DNA from: Nitrospirae bacterium GWC2_56_14
GTDB taxonomy: Bacteria > Nitrospirota > UBA9217
Length of the DNA: 8,174 nt
Direction of reading: 5' to 3'
NCBI GenBank assembly: GCA_001803705.1
Contig: MHDY01000021.1
Span: forward strand, 1 to 8,174
The first letter of the stretch is position 1. Each line of letters begins with the position of its first letter. The translations under genes were made by a program, and so were the position numbers. Shown piece by piece: positions 1 through 5,451 of this stretch. The notes under the pieces were generated by a model. It was not told where the DNA came from, ran no database searches, and saw only the letters and a list, made by a program, of their open reading frames with translations.

Positions 1-182
1 AAATTCCAAAGTTCTACCCTCCCTTTCTTCCAGGAACCGAGCAGATAAAAAACCTCCGTGAGCACTGGCCACGTGGTTGCCGGAGGCGTTTGGAGCGTCT
101 TCATGGCCGCATAGCATATCTCATGCTGTTCTTCCGAATCATCAAACAGGGCCACAAGGGGGCCAGTGTCTATAACGACCAT
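1..182 (-). CDS. vapC: PIN-domain toxin, VapC type (3' end outside window)
   Basis: The first 60 residues are visible. The protein opens with MVVIDTGPLVALFD, the usual first strand of a PIN domain, with Asp5 as the first metal-binding acid. Glu43 in the stretch TEVFYLL fits the second conserved acid. VapC-type PIN proteins are Mg-dependent ribonucleases that cut tRNA or rRNA and are held inactive by the antitoxin encoded next to them. The ATG at 182-180 lies inside the last codons of the antitoxin gene (13-bp overlap), which implies translational coupling and is typical of such pairs. The C-terminal half, with the remaining acids, lies beyond the left edge, so I cannot tell whether the gene is intact. 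The PIN assignment is firm; the RNA target is unknown. Confidence 0.85.
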   Translation of the reverse strand, partial: MVVIDTGPLVALFDDSEEQHEICYAAMKTLQTPPATTWPVLTEVFYLLGSWKKGRVELWN

Positions 183-436
183 CTCTTACGCATCCTCTCA
201 AATTTTTCTTTCAGGATCTCCTTGCCCTTGGCTACCCGCTGACCGTGGCCGCTGCCGCCCGACTTGTGAATCGCCTGATAAATTTCCCACGGCGTCCGTT
301 GTTTTTGCGCTACGATCTTCGCGCAATACTCGCGAATGGATTCACGCACCAATTCCGACTTGGTGACCCCGGCGTATTCGGCGGCCTTTTTAAGCAAATC
401 CTCGGTTTCCTTATCAAGACGAGTACTGGACGGCAT
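170..436 (-). CDS. vapB: Ribbon-helix-helix antitoxin of a VapBC-type pair
   Basis: An 88-residue protein. Residues 4-45 look like a ribbon-helix-helix DNA-binding fold: a short strand (STRLDKETEDLL), then helices around AAEYAGVTKSELVRESIREY. The basic C-terminal half (about 46-88, with WEIYQAIHKSGG and a Lys/Arg-rich end) would be the toxin-binding tail. Such antitoxins bind the PIN toxin, block its nuclease and repress their own promoter, more strongly when in complex. The ATG at 436-434 follows a good ribosome binding site (AGGAGGT on the minus strand, near 448-442). The gene overlaps the toxin start by 13 bp. Family assignment comes from the fold pattern and the PIN neighbour; the specificity is not readable. 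Confidence 0.82.
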   Translation of the reverse strand: MPSSTRLDKETEDLLKKAAEYAGVTKSELVRESIREYCAKIVAQKQRTPWEIYQAIHKSGGSGHGQRVAKGKEILKEKFERMRKRWSL

Positions 437-452
437 GACCTACCTCCTGTAG

Positions 453-463
453 TACATTATGTA
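453..463. promoter_or_regulatory. Palindrome over the -10 box, likely antitoxin operator
   Basis: The 11-bp sequence TACATTATGTA is a perfect palindrome around its central base and covers the -10 box of the toxin-antitoxin promoter. TGTAG also occurs twice, at 448-452 and 460-464. Ribbon-helix-helix antitoxins bind short palindromes of this type, so this is the natural autorepression site. The function is inferred from position and symmetry. Confidence 0.5.
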
Positions 464-484
464 GGACGTTTCGCCGGATGTCAA
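456..484 (-). promoter_or_regulatory. sigma70-like promoter of the toxin-antitoxin pair
   Basis: On the minus strand a perfect -35 box TTGACA (484-479) is followed by a 17-bp spacer and a -10 box CATAAT (461-456). The predicted start is near 449, so the leader to the antitoxin ATG at 436 is short and holds AGGAGGT. Box quality and spacing are close to ideal. Confidence 0.8.
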
Positions 485-566
485 CCGATTTTTGCGATGG
501 GTAGACGCCGTCTCCGTGACGTTCGTGAATTTCCCTGGGCCCAAAAAAAAACAAGTCAATTTTCTC

Positions 567-595
567 TTGTTCAGAGCCTATGATTCTTGTATAGT
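567..595 (+). promoter_or_regulatory. Predicted promoter of the his operon
   Basis: A -35 box TTGTTC (567-572), a 17-bp spacer and a -10 box TATAGT (590-595) sit just before hisC. A run of nine A (543-551) lies upstream of the -35 box and could act as an UP-like element. The predicted start, near 602, leaves only about 7 bases before the hisC ATG at 609. There is no room for a his leader peptide, a T-box or a Shine-Dalgarno site. The -35 box is imperfect, so confidence is moderate. Confidence 0.5.
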
Positions 596-608
596 GTCTC
601 CCACTGCT

Positions 609-1685
609 ATGAAAAAGACGAGAAGGAAAGACATCGCAACGCTCATCAAACCGCAGGTGCGCAGGCTCGCGGCCTATCATATCGATGAAACGCCCTGCCG
701 CATCAAGCTCGACGCCATGGAGAACCCCTTTTCCCTGCCGACGGTGGTGCAGCGTGAATTGGCGAAGGCCGTGAACAGCGCATCGATCAACCGCTACCCC
801 GACCCTTCGGCGAAGAAACTGACACAAGCGATCGCCGGCTTCTGGGGCATGAAACCCGCCAACTTGATCCTCGGCAACGGCTCAGACGAACTGATCCAGG
901 CGATCCTGCTCGCCTTCGGCGGGCCCACGCTCATCCCGGTGCCTACCTTTGCCATGTACGAGATCACGTCGCGCGCGCTGTCGCAAACAGTCGTGACCGT
1001 GCCGCTGGACAAGAACTTCGATCTCGATGCGGACCTGCTGCTCAAAAAGGCAAAAGAGAGCAAAGCAAAGGTCATCTTCCTTGCCTGTCCCAATAATCCT
1101 ACGGGGAACCGGTTCTCGGATAAGGCTGTGCGCAGGATACTGGACAGGGCAGATGCAGCCGTGGTCCTCGACGAGGCCTATTTCAGCTTCTCCGGCAAGA
1201 GCTATCTGAGCCTTCTGCAGAACTATCCGAACATGATCGTGCTGCGCACTCTTTCGAAGATCGGCCTTGCCGGCCTCCGCATCGGCGTGCTTGCCGCATC
1301 ACCCGAGATCGTCGCCGAGCTGAACAAGATCCGGCTGCCTTACAACATCAACAGCCTGTCCCAGGCGGCTGCGGTTGCGGTTTTGAAACACCGCGCCATC
1401 ATCGAACGCCAGATTTCCCTGTTGATTTCAGAGCGGGAAAACCTCTATAATGCGCTTGCTCAGATGAAGGGCGTCACGGCCTATCCGTCTGAAACGAACT
1501 TCATCCTGTTCAGGACCGCCGTTGATGCAACGACGGTCTATGGAAAACTGAAAAAGGCCGGAATCCTTATCAAGAACCTGAACAAGCCCGGACCGCTCAA
1601 GAACTGTTTGCGCGTGACCATCGGGACGAAGGAAGAGAATAAAGAATTTTTAAAAACAGTAAGGAATATTTTAGACACTGATTAG
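609..1685 (+). CDS. hisC: Histidinol-phosphate aminotransferase
   Basis: HisC is a cytoplasmic PLP enzyme that moves an amino group from glutamate to imidazole-acetol phosphate, giving histidinol phosphate. The 358-residue product has the family length. Visible landmarks are RYPDP (62-66), NGSDE (90-94), PNNPTG (161-166), LDEAY with Asp188 against the PLP ring nitrogen, Lys217 in TLSKIGLAGLRIG as the Schiff-base lysine, Arg224, and Arg335 in LRVTIGT for the substrate carboxylate. I chose the ATG at 609 because the longer in-frame TTG at 492 lies upstream of the promoter and adds an unrelated N-terminus. No Shine-Dalgarno sequence precedes 609, so the mRNA may be nearly leaderless. The last codons (LDTD and the stop) lie in the left arm of an inverted repeat. 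First gene of the his operon, 76 bp before hisB. Confidence 0.95.
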   Translation: MKKTRRKDIATLIKPQVRRLAAYHIDETPCRIKLDAMENPFSLPTVVQRELAKAVNSASINRYPDPSAKKLTQAIAGFWGMKPANLILGNGSDELIQAILLAFGGPTLIPVPTFAMYEITSRALSQTVVTVPLDKNFDLDADLLLKKAKESKAKVIFLACPNNPTGNRFSDKAVRRILDRADAAVVLDEAYFSFSGKSYLSLLQNYPNMIVLRTLSKIGLAGLRIGVLAASPEIVAELNKIRLPYNINSLSQAAAVAVLKHRAIIERQISLLISERENLYNALAQMKGVTAYPSETNFILFRTAVDATTVYGKLKKAGILIKNLNKPGPLKNCLRVTIGTKEENKEFLKTVRNILDTD

Positions 1686-1749
1686 CACAGTTTCGTTATG
1701 ATAAAGCTTTTGGCGGTATCATATCTTTTCAGTGTAAATCAGTGTCAAA
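1670..1749. repeat. Nested inverted-repeat element, copy 1 (hisC/hisB spacer)
   Basis: Outer arms GACACTGATT (1674-1683) and AATCAGTGTC (1737-1746) are perfect inverted repeats, extendable to 15 bp with two mismatches. Inner arms TATGATA (1697-1703) and TATCATA (1717-1723) nest inside. A second copy with the same plan lies at 3948-4044. The left arm encodes the last residues and stop codon of hisC. The right arm ends four bases before the hisB ribosome binding site AAGGA (1751-1755). The nested hairpins suggest a small repeat of the REP/MITE kind; no transposase is present. Confidence 0.7.
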
Positions 1750-1761
1750 AAAGGATTTACC

Positions 1762-2352
1762 ATGAAACGAAAAGCAACGATCGACCGCAAGACCAAAGAA
1801 ACGGACATCAAGATAGTCCTGAACCTCGACGGCACAGGAGTGTACAGCATCAAAACCTCGGTGCCGTTCATGGACCATATGCTCTCGGCCGTTGCCAAAC
1901 ACGGGTTCTTCGACCTCACGATCAAGGCAAAGGGAGACATCGAGATCGACGACCACCACACGGTCGAGGACCTGGGCATCGCCTTCGGCCAGGCGCTCAA
2001 GAAAGCGCTGGGCGACAGCCGCGGCATCCGACGCTACGGCGATGCGACCGTGCCCATGGACGAGACCCTGGCGCAGGTGGTGATGGACCTCTCGGGCAGG
2101 CCCTTCCTGGCATACCAGGTCGACCTGCCGAAGAAGTACAAGCTCAAGGACTTCGACCCCGGACTTGCAGAGGATTTTTTTCAATCCGTTGCGAACCATG
2201 CCGGCATGAACCTGCATATCCGCCTCCATTACGGCCGCGACGTCCACCACATGCTCGAAGGCATCTTCAAGGCCTTCGGCCGCGCCCTGGACCAGGCAAC
2301 GAGCCTCGATCCGAGGATCAAGGGCGTTCTCTCGACAAAAGGAAAGATCTGA
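1762..2352 (+). CDS. hisB: Imidazoleglycerol-phosphate dehydratase (monofunctional)
   Basis: HisB removes water from imidazole glycerol phosphate to give imidazole-acetol phosphate, the step between HisF/HisH and HisC. The 196-residue length matches the single-domain enzyme, with no fused histidinol-phosphate phosphatase as in E. coli. The two metal-binding histidine motifs are present: DDHHTVED (63-70, His65/His66) and DVHHMLE (160-166, His162/His163). FMDHML (His39), PMDETLAQV and the NHAG block (His146) are also family landmarks. The ATG at 1762 follows AAGGA (1751-1755) at a normal distance. hisC lies 76 bp upstream and hisH 112 bp downstream; both spacers are filled with repeats. Confidence 0.96.
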   Translation: MKRKATIDRKTKETDIKIVLNLDGTGVYSIKTSVPFMDHMLSAVAKHGFFDLTIKAKGDIEIDDHHTVEDLGIAFGQALKKALGDSRGIRRYGDATVPMDETLAQVVMDLSGRPFLAYQVDLPKKYKLKDFDPGLAEDFFQSVANHAGMNLHIRLHYGRDVHHMLEGIFKAFGRALDQATSLDPRIKGVLSTKGKI

Positions 2353-2361
2353 TCAAAAATT

Positions 2362-2451
2362 CAGGAGACAGGAGTCAGAATTCAGGAGTCAGGAGAAAGC
2401 CTTGTTCTAATGCTTTTATTCTGGCTCCTGACTACTGGCTCCTGACTCCTT
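2362..2451. repeat. Heptad-based inverted repeat (hisB/hisH spacer)
   Basis: The left part has repeated CAGGAGTCAGGAG-type units (about 2362-2395). The right part is four units of period seven: CTCCTGA (2425), CTACTGG (2432), CTCCTGA (2439) and CTCCT (2446). AGGAGTCAGGAG at 2384-2395 pairs perfectly with CTCCTGACTCCT at 2439-2450 around a 43-base AT-rich loop. The stem ends about five bases before the likely hisH ribosome binding site (AGGTG, 2456-2460). Confidence 0.75.
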
Positions 2452-2464
2452 CTTCAGGTGTACT

Positions 2465-3079
2465 ATGATAGCAATCATCGATTACGGGATGGGCAATTTA
2501 CGGAGCGTTCAGAAGGGCTTTGAACGCGTGGGCCGCGAGGCCGTGGTCACCAACGACGCAAAGACGATCCTCAGCGCCGGCAAGGTCGTGCTGCCCGGCG
2601 TCGGCGCGTTCCCGGACTGCATGCGGAACCTGGAGCAGAACGGCCTCATCGACGTGGTCCACCAGACCGTCAGATCCGGCAAGCCCTTTCTCGGCATCTG
2701 CCTGGGCCTCCAGCTCCTGTTCACCGAGAGCGAGGAATTCGGGATTTCCAAAGGGCTTGATATCATCAAAGGACGGGTAAAGCTGTTTAAGCTTCAAGAT
2801 TCAGCGCTCAAGGTGCCGCACATGGGCTGGAATTCCATAACGATCAAGCGCCGTGCCCCGGCGCTCCAGGATGTTCCTGACAACAGTCACGTCTATTTCG
2901 TGCACTCTTTTCATGTCGTGCCGGAAGATAAGAACGTGATCGCCACGACCACGGATTACGGCATCGAGTTCGTCTCGAGCATCTGGAAGGACAACATCTT
3001 CGCGGTCCAGTTCCATCCGGAGAAGAGCCAGGCGCTGGGGTTGTCGATATTGAAGCGCTTTGGAGAACAGAAAGCATAG
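2465..3079 (+). CDS. hisH: Imidazole glycerol phosphate synthase, glutaminase subunit
   Basis: HisH is the class I glutamine amidotransferase half of imidazole glycerol phosphate synthase. It hydrolyses glutamine and passes ammonia through a channel into HisF. The 204 residues match the family. The nucleophile is Cys79 in FLGICLGLQ, and His184 and Glu186 in QFHPEKS complete the triad. IDYGMGNLRSV (5-15) and LPGVGAFPDCM (43-53, the oxyanion region) are typical of HisH. The ATG at 2465 is preceded by AGGTG with a short spacer. The last base of the stop codon (3079) is the first base of a 14-bp tandem repeat. hisH and hisF are separated here only by hisA, which is the common order. Confidence 0.96.
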   Translation: MIAIIDYGMGNLRSVQKGFERVGREAVVTNDAKTILSAGKVVLPGVGAFPDCMRNLEQNGLIDVVHQTVRSGKPFLGICLGLQLLFTESEEFGISKGLDIIKGRVKLFKLQDSALKVPHMGWNSITIKRRAPALQDVPDNSHVYFVHSFHVVPEDKNVIATTTDYGIEFVSSIWKDNIFAVQFHPEKSQALGLSILKRFGEQKA

Positions 3080-3171
3080 GGGCAAGGGTTCAGGGGCAAG
3101 GGTTCAGGGTCCAGGGTTCAGGAAACGATAAAGTCACTACTGGCTCCTGACCCCTGGCTACTGGCTACTGA
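3079..3171. repeat. Triple 14-bp tandem repeat plus five heptads (hisH/hisA spacer)
   Basis: Three 14-bp units run from 3079 to 3120: GGGGCAAGGGTTCA twice, then GGGTCCAGGGTTCA. Five heptads follow at 3137-3171: CTACTGG, CTCCTGA, CCCCTGG, CTACTGG, CTACTGA. CCAGGGTTCAGGA (3111-3123) and TCCTGACCCCTGG (3145-3157) form a 13-bp stem with one mismatch and a 21-base loop. The final heptad runs into GAGG (3170-3173), which serves as the hisA ribosome binding site. Confidence 0.75.
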
Positions 3172-3178
3172 GGTACTC

Positions 3179-3925
3179 ATGATAATCATTCCTGCAATCG
3201 ACTTAAAAGAAGGCAAATGCGTCCGCCTCGAACAGGGGCTCATGGACAAGGCCACGGTATACTCCGACGACCCCGGCACCACGGCGCGGCACTGGGAAGC
3301 ACAGGGAGCCGAGCTGCTGCATGTGGTTGACCTGAACGGCGCCTTTGCCGGCGTGCCCAAGAACCTGGACGCCATCAAGGCCATCCGGGCCGCCATCAAG
3401 ATCCCCATCGAAGTGGGCGGCGGCATCCGCGACATCGCGACGATCGAGGCCCTCGTCGGAATCGGCATCGACCGGATCATCCTCGGCACGGCAGCCATCG
3501 AGAACCCCGCATTCGTCGCTGAGGCCTGCAGGAAGTTCCCGGACAGGATCATTGTCGGCATCGACGCCAAGGAAGGCCTGGTGGCGATAAAGGGCTGGGC
3601 AGAGGTCACGAAGGTGCAGGCAGTCGATCTCGCAAAACAGATGCAGGACCATGGCGTGATCGCCATCATTTACACGGACATCAAGCGGGACGGCATGCTT
3701 TCCGGCCCGAACATCGAAGCGACCCAGGCGCTCGCAAAAGCGCTCACCATCCCCGTCATCGCCTCGGGTGGTGTGCATACCATGAAAGACATCGAGAACC
3801 TGCTGACCGTCAGACACTCCGGCGTAAGCGGGGTGATAACCGGAAAGGCGATCTACTCGGGCTCGCTCGACCTGAAGGAAGCGATAACGTTCGTTAAGAT
3901 GAATGACAACCGCTGCGCACGGTAA
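3179..3925 (+). CDS. hisA: ProFAR isomerase (phosphoribosylformimino-AICAR-P isomerase)
   Basis: HisA carries out the Amadori rearrangement of ProFAR to PRFAR, the substrate of HisF. It is a (beta/alpha)8 barrel of 248 residues, the normal length. Asp8 in IPAIDLKEGKCVRL and Asp129 in VGIDAKEG are the expected acid/base pair. VGGGIR (79-84) and IASGGV (194-199) are the two phosphate-binding loops, and YTDIKRDG (165-172) is a HisA hallmark. The C-terminal residues after TFVKMND are not conserved in kind. The ATG at 3179 follows GAGG at a normal spacing, at the edge of a heptad repeat. Confidence 0.96.
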   Translation: MIIIPAIDLKEGKCVRLEQGLMDKATVYSDDPGTTARHWEAQGAELLHVVDLNGAFAGVPKNLDAIKAIRAAIKIPIEVGGGIRDIATIEALVGIGIDRIILGTAAIENPAFVAEACRKFPDRIIVGIDAKEGLVAIKGWAEVTKVQAVDLAKQMQDHGVIAIIYTDIKRDGMLSGPNIEATQALAKALTIPVIASGGVHTMKDIENLLTVRHSGVSGVITGKAIYSGSLDLKEAITFVKMNDNRCAR

Positions 3926-3947
3926 CCAATCAAGATCAAAAGACTTA

Positions 3948-4044
3948 TTTAGACACTGATATACACTGATAGAGGCTATGATGTGGCAGGGCAATTTGCT
4001 GTATCATGATTTTTCATAAGTAATCCGCCCTGATCAGTGTCAAA
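3948..4044. repeat. Nested inverted-repeat element, copy 2 (hisA/hisF spacer)
   Basis: It begins TTTAGACACTGAT (3948-3960) and ends ATCAGTGTCAAA (4033-4044), the same termini as the hisC/hisB copy at 1670-1749. The arms GACACTGAT and ATCAGTGTC are perfect over 9 bp. CACTGAT occurs twice in the left arm, 10 bp apart. Inner arms TATGAT and ATCATG echo the inner hairpin of copy 1. The interior is otherwise different and longer (90 versus 73 bp between arm ends), so the ends and hairpin plan are conserved rather than the filling. Confidence 0.7.
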
Positions 4045-4071
4045 GGTTTTTACTTATTCTCTGGAGTGTTC

Positions 4072-4929
4072 ATGTTAACCAAACGCATCATCCCCTGTCT
4101 CGACGTAAAAGCCGGCCGCGTGGTAAAAGGCGTCAGCTTCGTGAACCTCCGCGACGCCGGGGACCCCGTCGAGATCGCCAAAGCCTACGACGAACAGGGC
4201 GCGGACGAACTCACGTTCTTGGACATCACCGCCTCGCACGAAGAGCGCGGCATCATCCTCGATATCGTGCGCCGCACGGCCGAACAGGTCTTCATGCCGC
4301 TCACCGTCGGCGGCGGCATCAAAGTGCTCGACGACATCCGCAATCTTCTCCTTGCCGGGTGCGATAAGGTGTCGATCAATACCACCGCGGTCCACGACCC
4401 GGAGTTCATCAAGGCCGCGTCGAACCGCTTCGGCAGCCAGTGCATCGTGGTCGCCATCGACGCCAAACAGGTGATAGCGCACGACCCGGACTTCAAATCG
4501 CCCCTCAAATGGGCCGACGACCCCAAGTACGCTTCTCTGCTTCTTTCCCAATCCGCAATCCGAAATCCGAAATCCGAAATTAAATGGGAGGTCTACACCC
4601 ACGGCGGCAGAAAGCCCATGGGCATCGATGCCGTGGCCTGGGCGCGTATGATGGCGGAGTACGGGGCAGGCGAGATTCTGCTGACCAGCATGGACCAGGA
4701 CGGACAGAAGAACGGCTATGACCTGGAGCTGACGCGCGCCGTGGCAGAAGCGGTCTCCATACCGGTCATCGCGTCAGGCGGCGTGGGGAACCTCGAACAT
4801 GTGTACCAGGGATTGACAACGGGCAAGGCCGACGCTGCGCTGGCTGCTTCGATCTTTCACTTCAAGGAATACACCATCAGGCAGGCCAAAGAATATTTGA
4901 AGGAACGCGGCGTACCGGTGCGTTTGTAG
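4072..4929 (+). CDS. hisF: Imidazole glycerol phosphate synthase, cyclase subunit, with an internal insertion
   Basis: HisF uses ammonia from HisH to convert PRFAR into imidazole glycerol phosphate and AICAR. The catalytic pair is Asp11 in IPCLDVKAGRVVKG and Asp130 in VVAIDAKQV. GGGI (80-83), THGGRKP, LTSMDQDG and ASGGVGN complete the barrel signature. The protein has 285 residues, whereas HisF is usually about 250-260. The excess lies between AIDAKQV and WEVYTHGGR (about 135-171), in the loop after strand 5 on the catalytic face. Removing 4507-4581 would restore about 260 residues in frame. I chose the ATG at 4072 over the GTG at 4066 because CTGGAG (4061-4066) is spaced properly for it. Last gene of the operon. 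Activity is likely, because all motifs on both sides are intact. Confidence 0.95.
   Translation: MLTKRIIPCLDVKAGRVVKGVSFVNLRDAGDPVEIAKAYDEQGADELTFLDITASHEERGIILDIVRRTAEQVFMPLTVGGGIKVLDDIRNLLLAGCDKVSINTTAVHDPEFIKAASNRFGSQCIVVAIDAKQVIAHDPDFKSPLKWADDPKYASLLLSQSAIRNPKSEIKWEVYTHGGRKPMGIDAVAWARMMAEYGAGEILLTSMDQDGQKNGYDLELTRAVAEAVSIPVIASGGVGNLEHVYQGLTTGKADAALAASIFHFKEYTIRQAKEYLKERGVPVRL
4507..4588 (+). repeat. In-frame insertion in hisF with ATCCGAA heptads and flanking 7-bp direct repeat
   Basis: AAATGGG occurs at 4507-4513 and again at 4582-4588, exactly 75 bp (25 codons) apart and in the same frame, so Lys-Trp is encoded at 146-147 and 171-172. Near the right end are four heptads: ATCCGCA (4551), then ATCCGAA at 4558, 4565 and 4572. 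They encode the low-complexity peptide SAIRNPKSEI. Excision of one repeat plus the interior would leave LKWEVYTHGG, the expected HisF join. Confidence 0.7.
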
Positions 4930-4952
4930 CTTTACGCGGGCAGGAAGCGATA

Positions 4953-5036
4953 CTCCTGACTCCTGACTCCTGGCTTCTGGCTTCTGACTTCTGACTTCTG
5001 ACTTCTGACTTCTGACTTCTGTCTTCTTGCTTCTCA
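4953..5036. repeat. Array of twelve heptads between hisF and the receiver gene
   Basis: Twelve units of exactly seven bases run from 4953 to 5036: CTCCTGA twice, CTCCTGG, CTTCTGG, CTTCTGA five times, then CTTCTGT, CTTCTTG and CTTCTCA. The last unit contains the complement of the receiver gene's stop codon (5034-5036). The two genes converge, and the array fills 80 percent of their 104-bp gap. No clear terminator for hisF is visible. Confidence 0.85.
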
Positions 5037-5423
5037 GAACTTATATCCCCCCAAATACTTGCAAACGGTCTTGATCAGCTCGGTCTGGTTGACCGGCTTG
5101 GTAAGATAGCCGTTGGCGCCAAGCTCCATCCCCCGTTCCCGGTCCTTTATTTCCCCCATCGTCGTAATGACCACGATCGGCATATCGCTGTTCAGCCCGG
5201 TGCGCACCCACCGCACAAGTTCGGCGCCGTTCATCTCCGGCATGTTCATATCGGTCAGGAGCAGATCGAACTTGCTGCTCTTTATTTTCGCAAGCGCATC
5301 AAGCCCGTTCACGGCCTCCGTGATATTGACCTTCAGCATTCGCTTCAGGTTCAGCACCAGGAACATCCGCATGATCACGGAATCATCGGTCACCAGTATC
5401 GATTTATCTGAATAGTTGAACAT
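5034..5423 (-). CDS. Stand-alone CheY-like response regulator receiver
   Basis: A 129-residue single receiver domain with no output domain. The acidic pocket is Asp13/Asp14 (LVTDDSVIMR), the phosphoacceptor is Asp58 (LLLTDMNMPEMNG), the switch Thr is at 87-88 (VVITT), and Lys109 in LTKPV is the conserved lysine. Such proteins act by phosphorylation-dependent binding to a partner, as CheY does at the flagellar motor and PilG/PilH do in twitching control. It follows a pil cluster on the same strand, which makes a pilus or chemosensory role attractive but unproven. The ATG at 5423-5421 has a poor immediate ribosome binding site; AGAGGAAAGG lies farther upstream (about 5447-5438). The stop codon lies in a heptad array. 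Confidence 0.9.
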   Translation of the reverse strand: MFNYSDKSILVTDDSVIMRMFLVLNLKRMLKVNITEAVNGLDALAKIKSSKFDLLLTDMNMPEMNGAELVRWVRTGLNSDMPIVVITTMGEIKDRERGMELGANGYLTKPVNQTELIKTVCKYLGGYKF

Positions 5424-5451
5424 CCGGAGCGGCTGCCCTTTCCTCTGGTCT

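Noticed and set aside
492..608. N-terminal extension of hisC from the TTG at 492
   Set aside because: It would start upstream of the predicted promoter, add 39 residues unlike HisC and exceed the family length.
437..608. T-box, riboswitch or his leader peptide upstream of hisC
   Set aside because: No run of His codons, T-box core or extended leader structure is visible, and the predicted transcript start leaves only a few bases before the ATG.
1670..1749. Rho-independent terminator between hisC and hisB
   Set aside because: The arms are separated by a large loop, and the six A after the right arm are followed directly by the hisB ribosome binding site on the plus strand. The same structure recurs before hisF, so it is better read as a repeat.
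1698..2468. 256-codon plus-strand frame overlapping hisB
   Set aside because: It is hisB read out of frame, rich in Arg/Pro/Gly, and includes translated repeat sequence near its end. hisB itself is certain.
3203..3994. Long open frame (263 codons) antisense to hisA, and similar ones antisense to hisB (1729-2250) and hisF (4075-4602)
   Set aside because: They mirror the codon bias of the real genes, have Arg/Asp/His-rich composition with no domain, and lie wholly under confident his genes.
4953..5036. CRISPR array
   Set aside because: The repeats are tandem 7-mers without spacers, and no cas genes are present.
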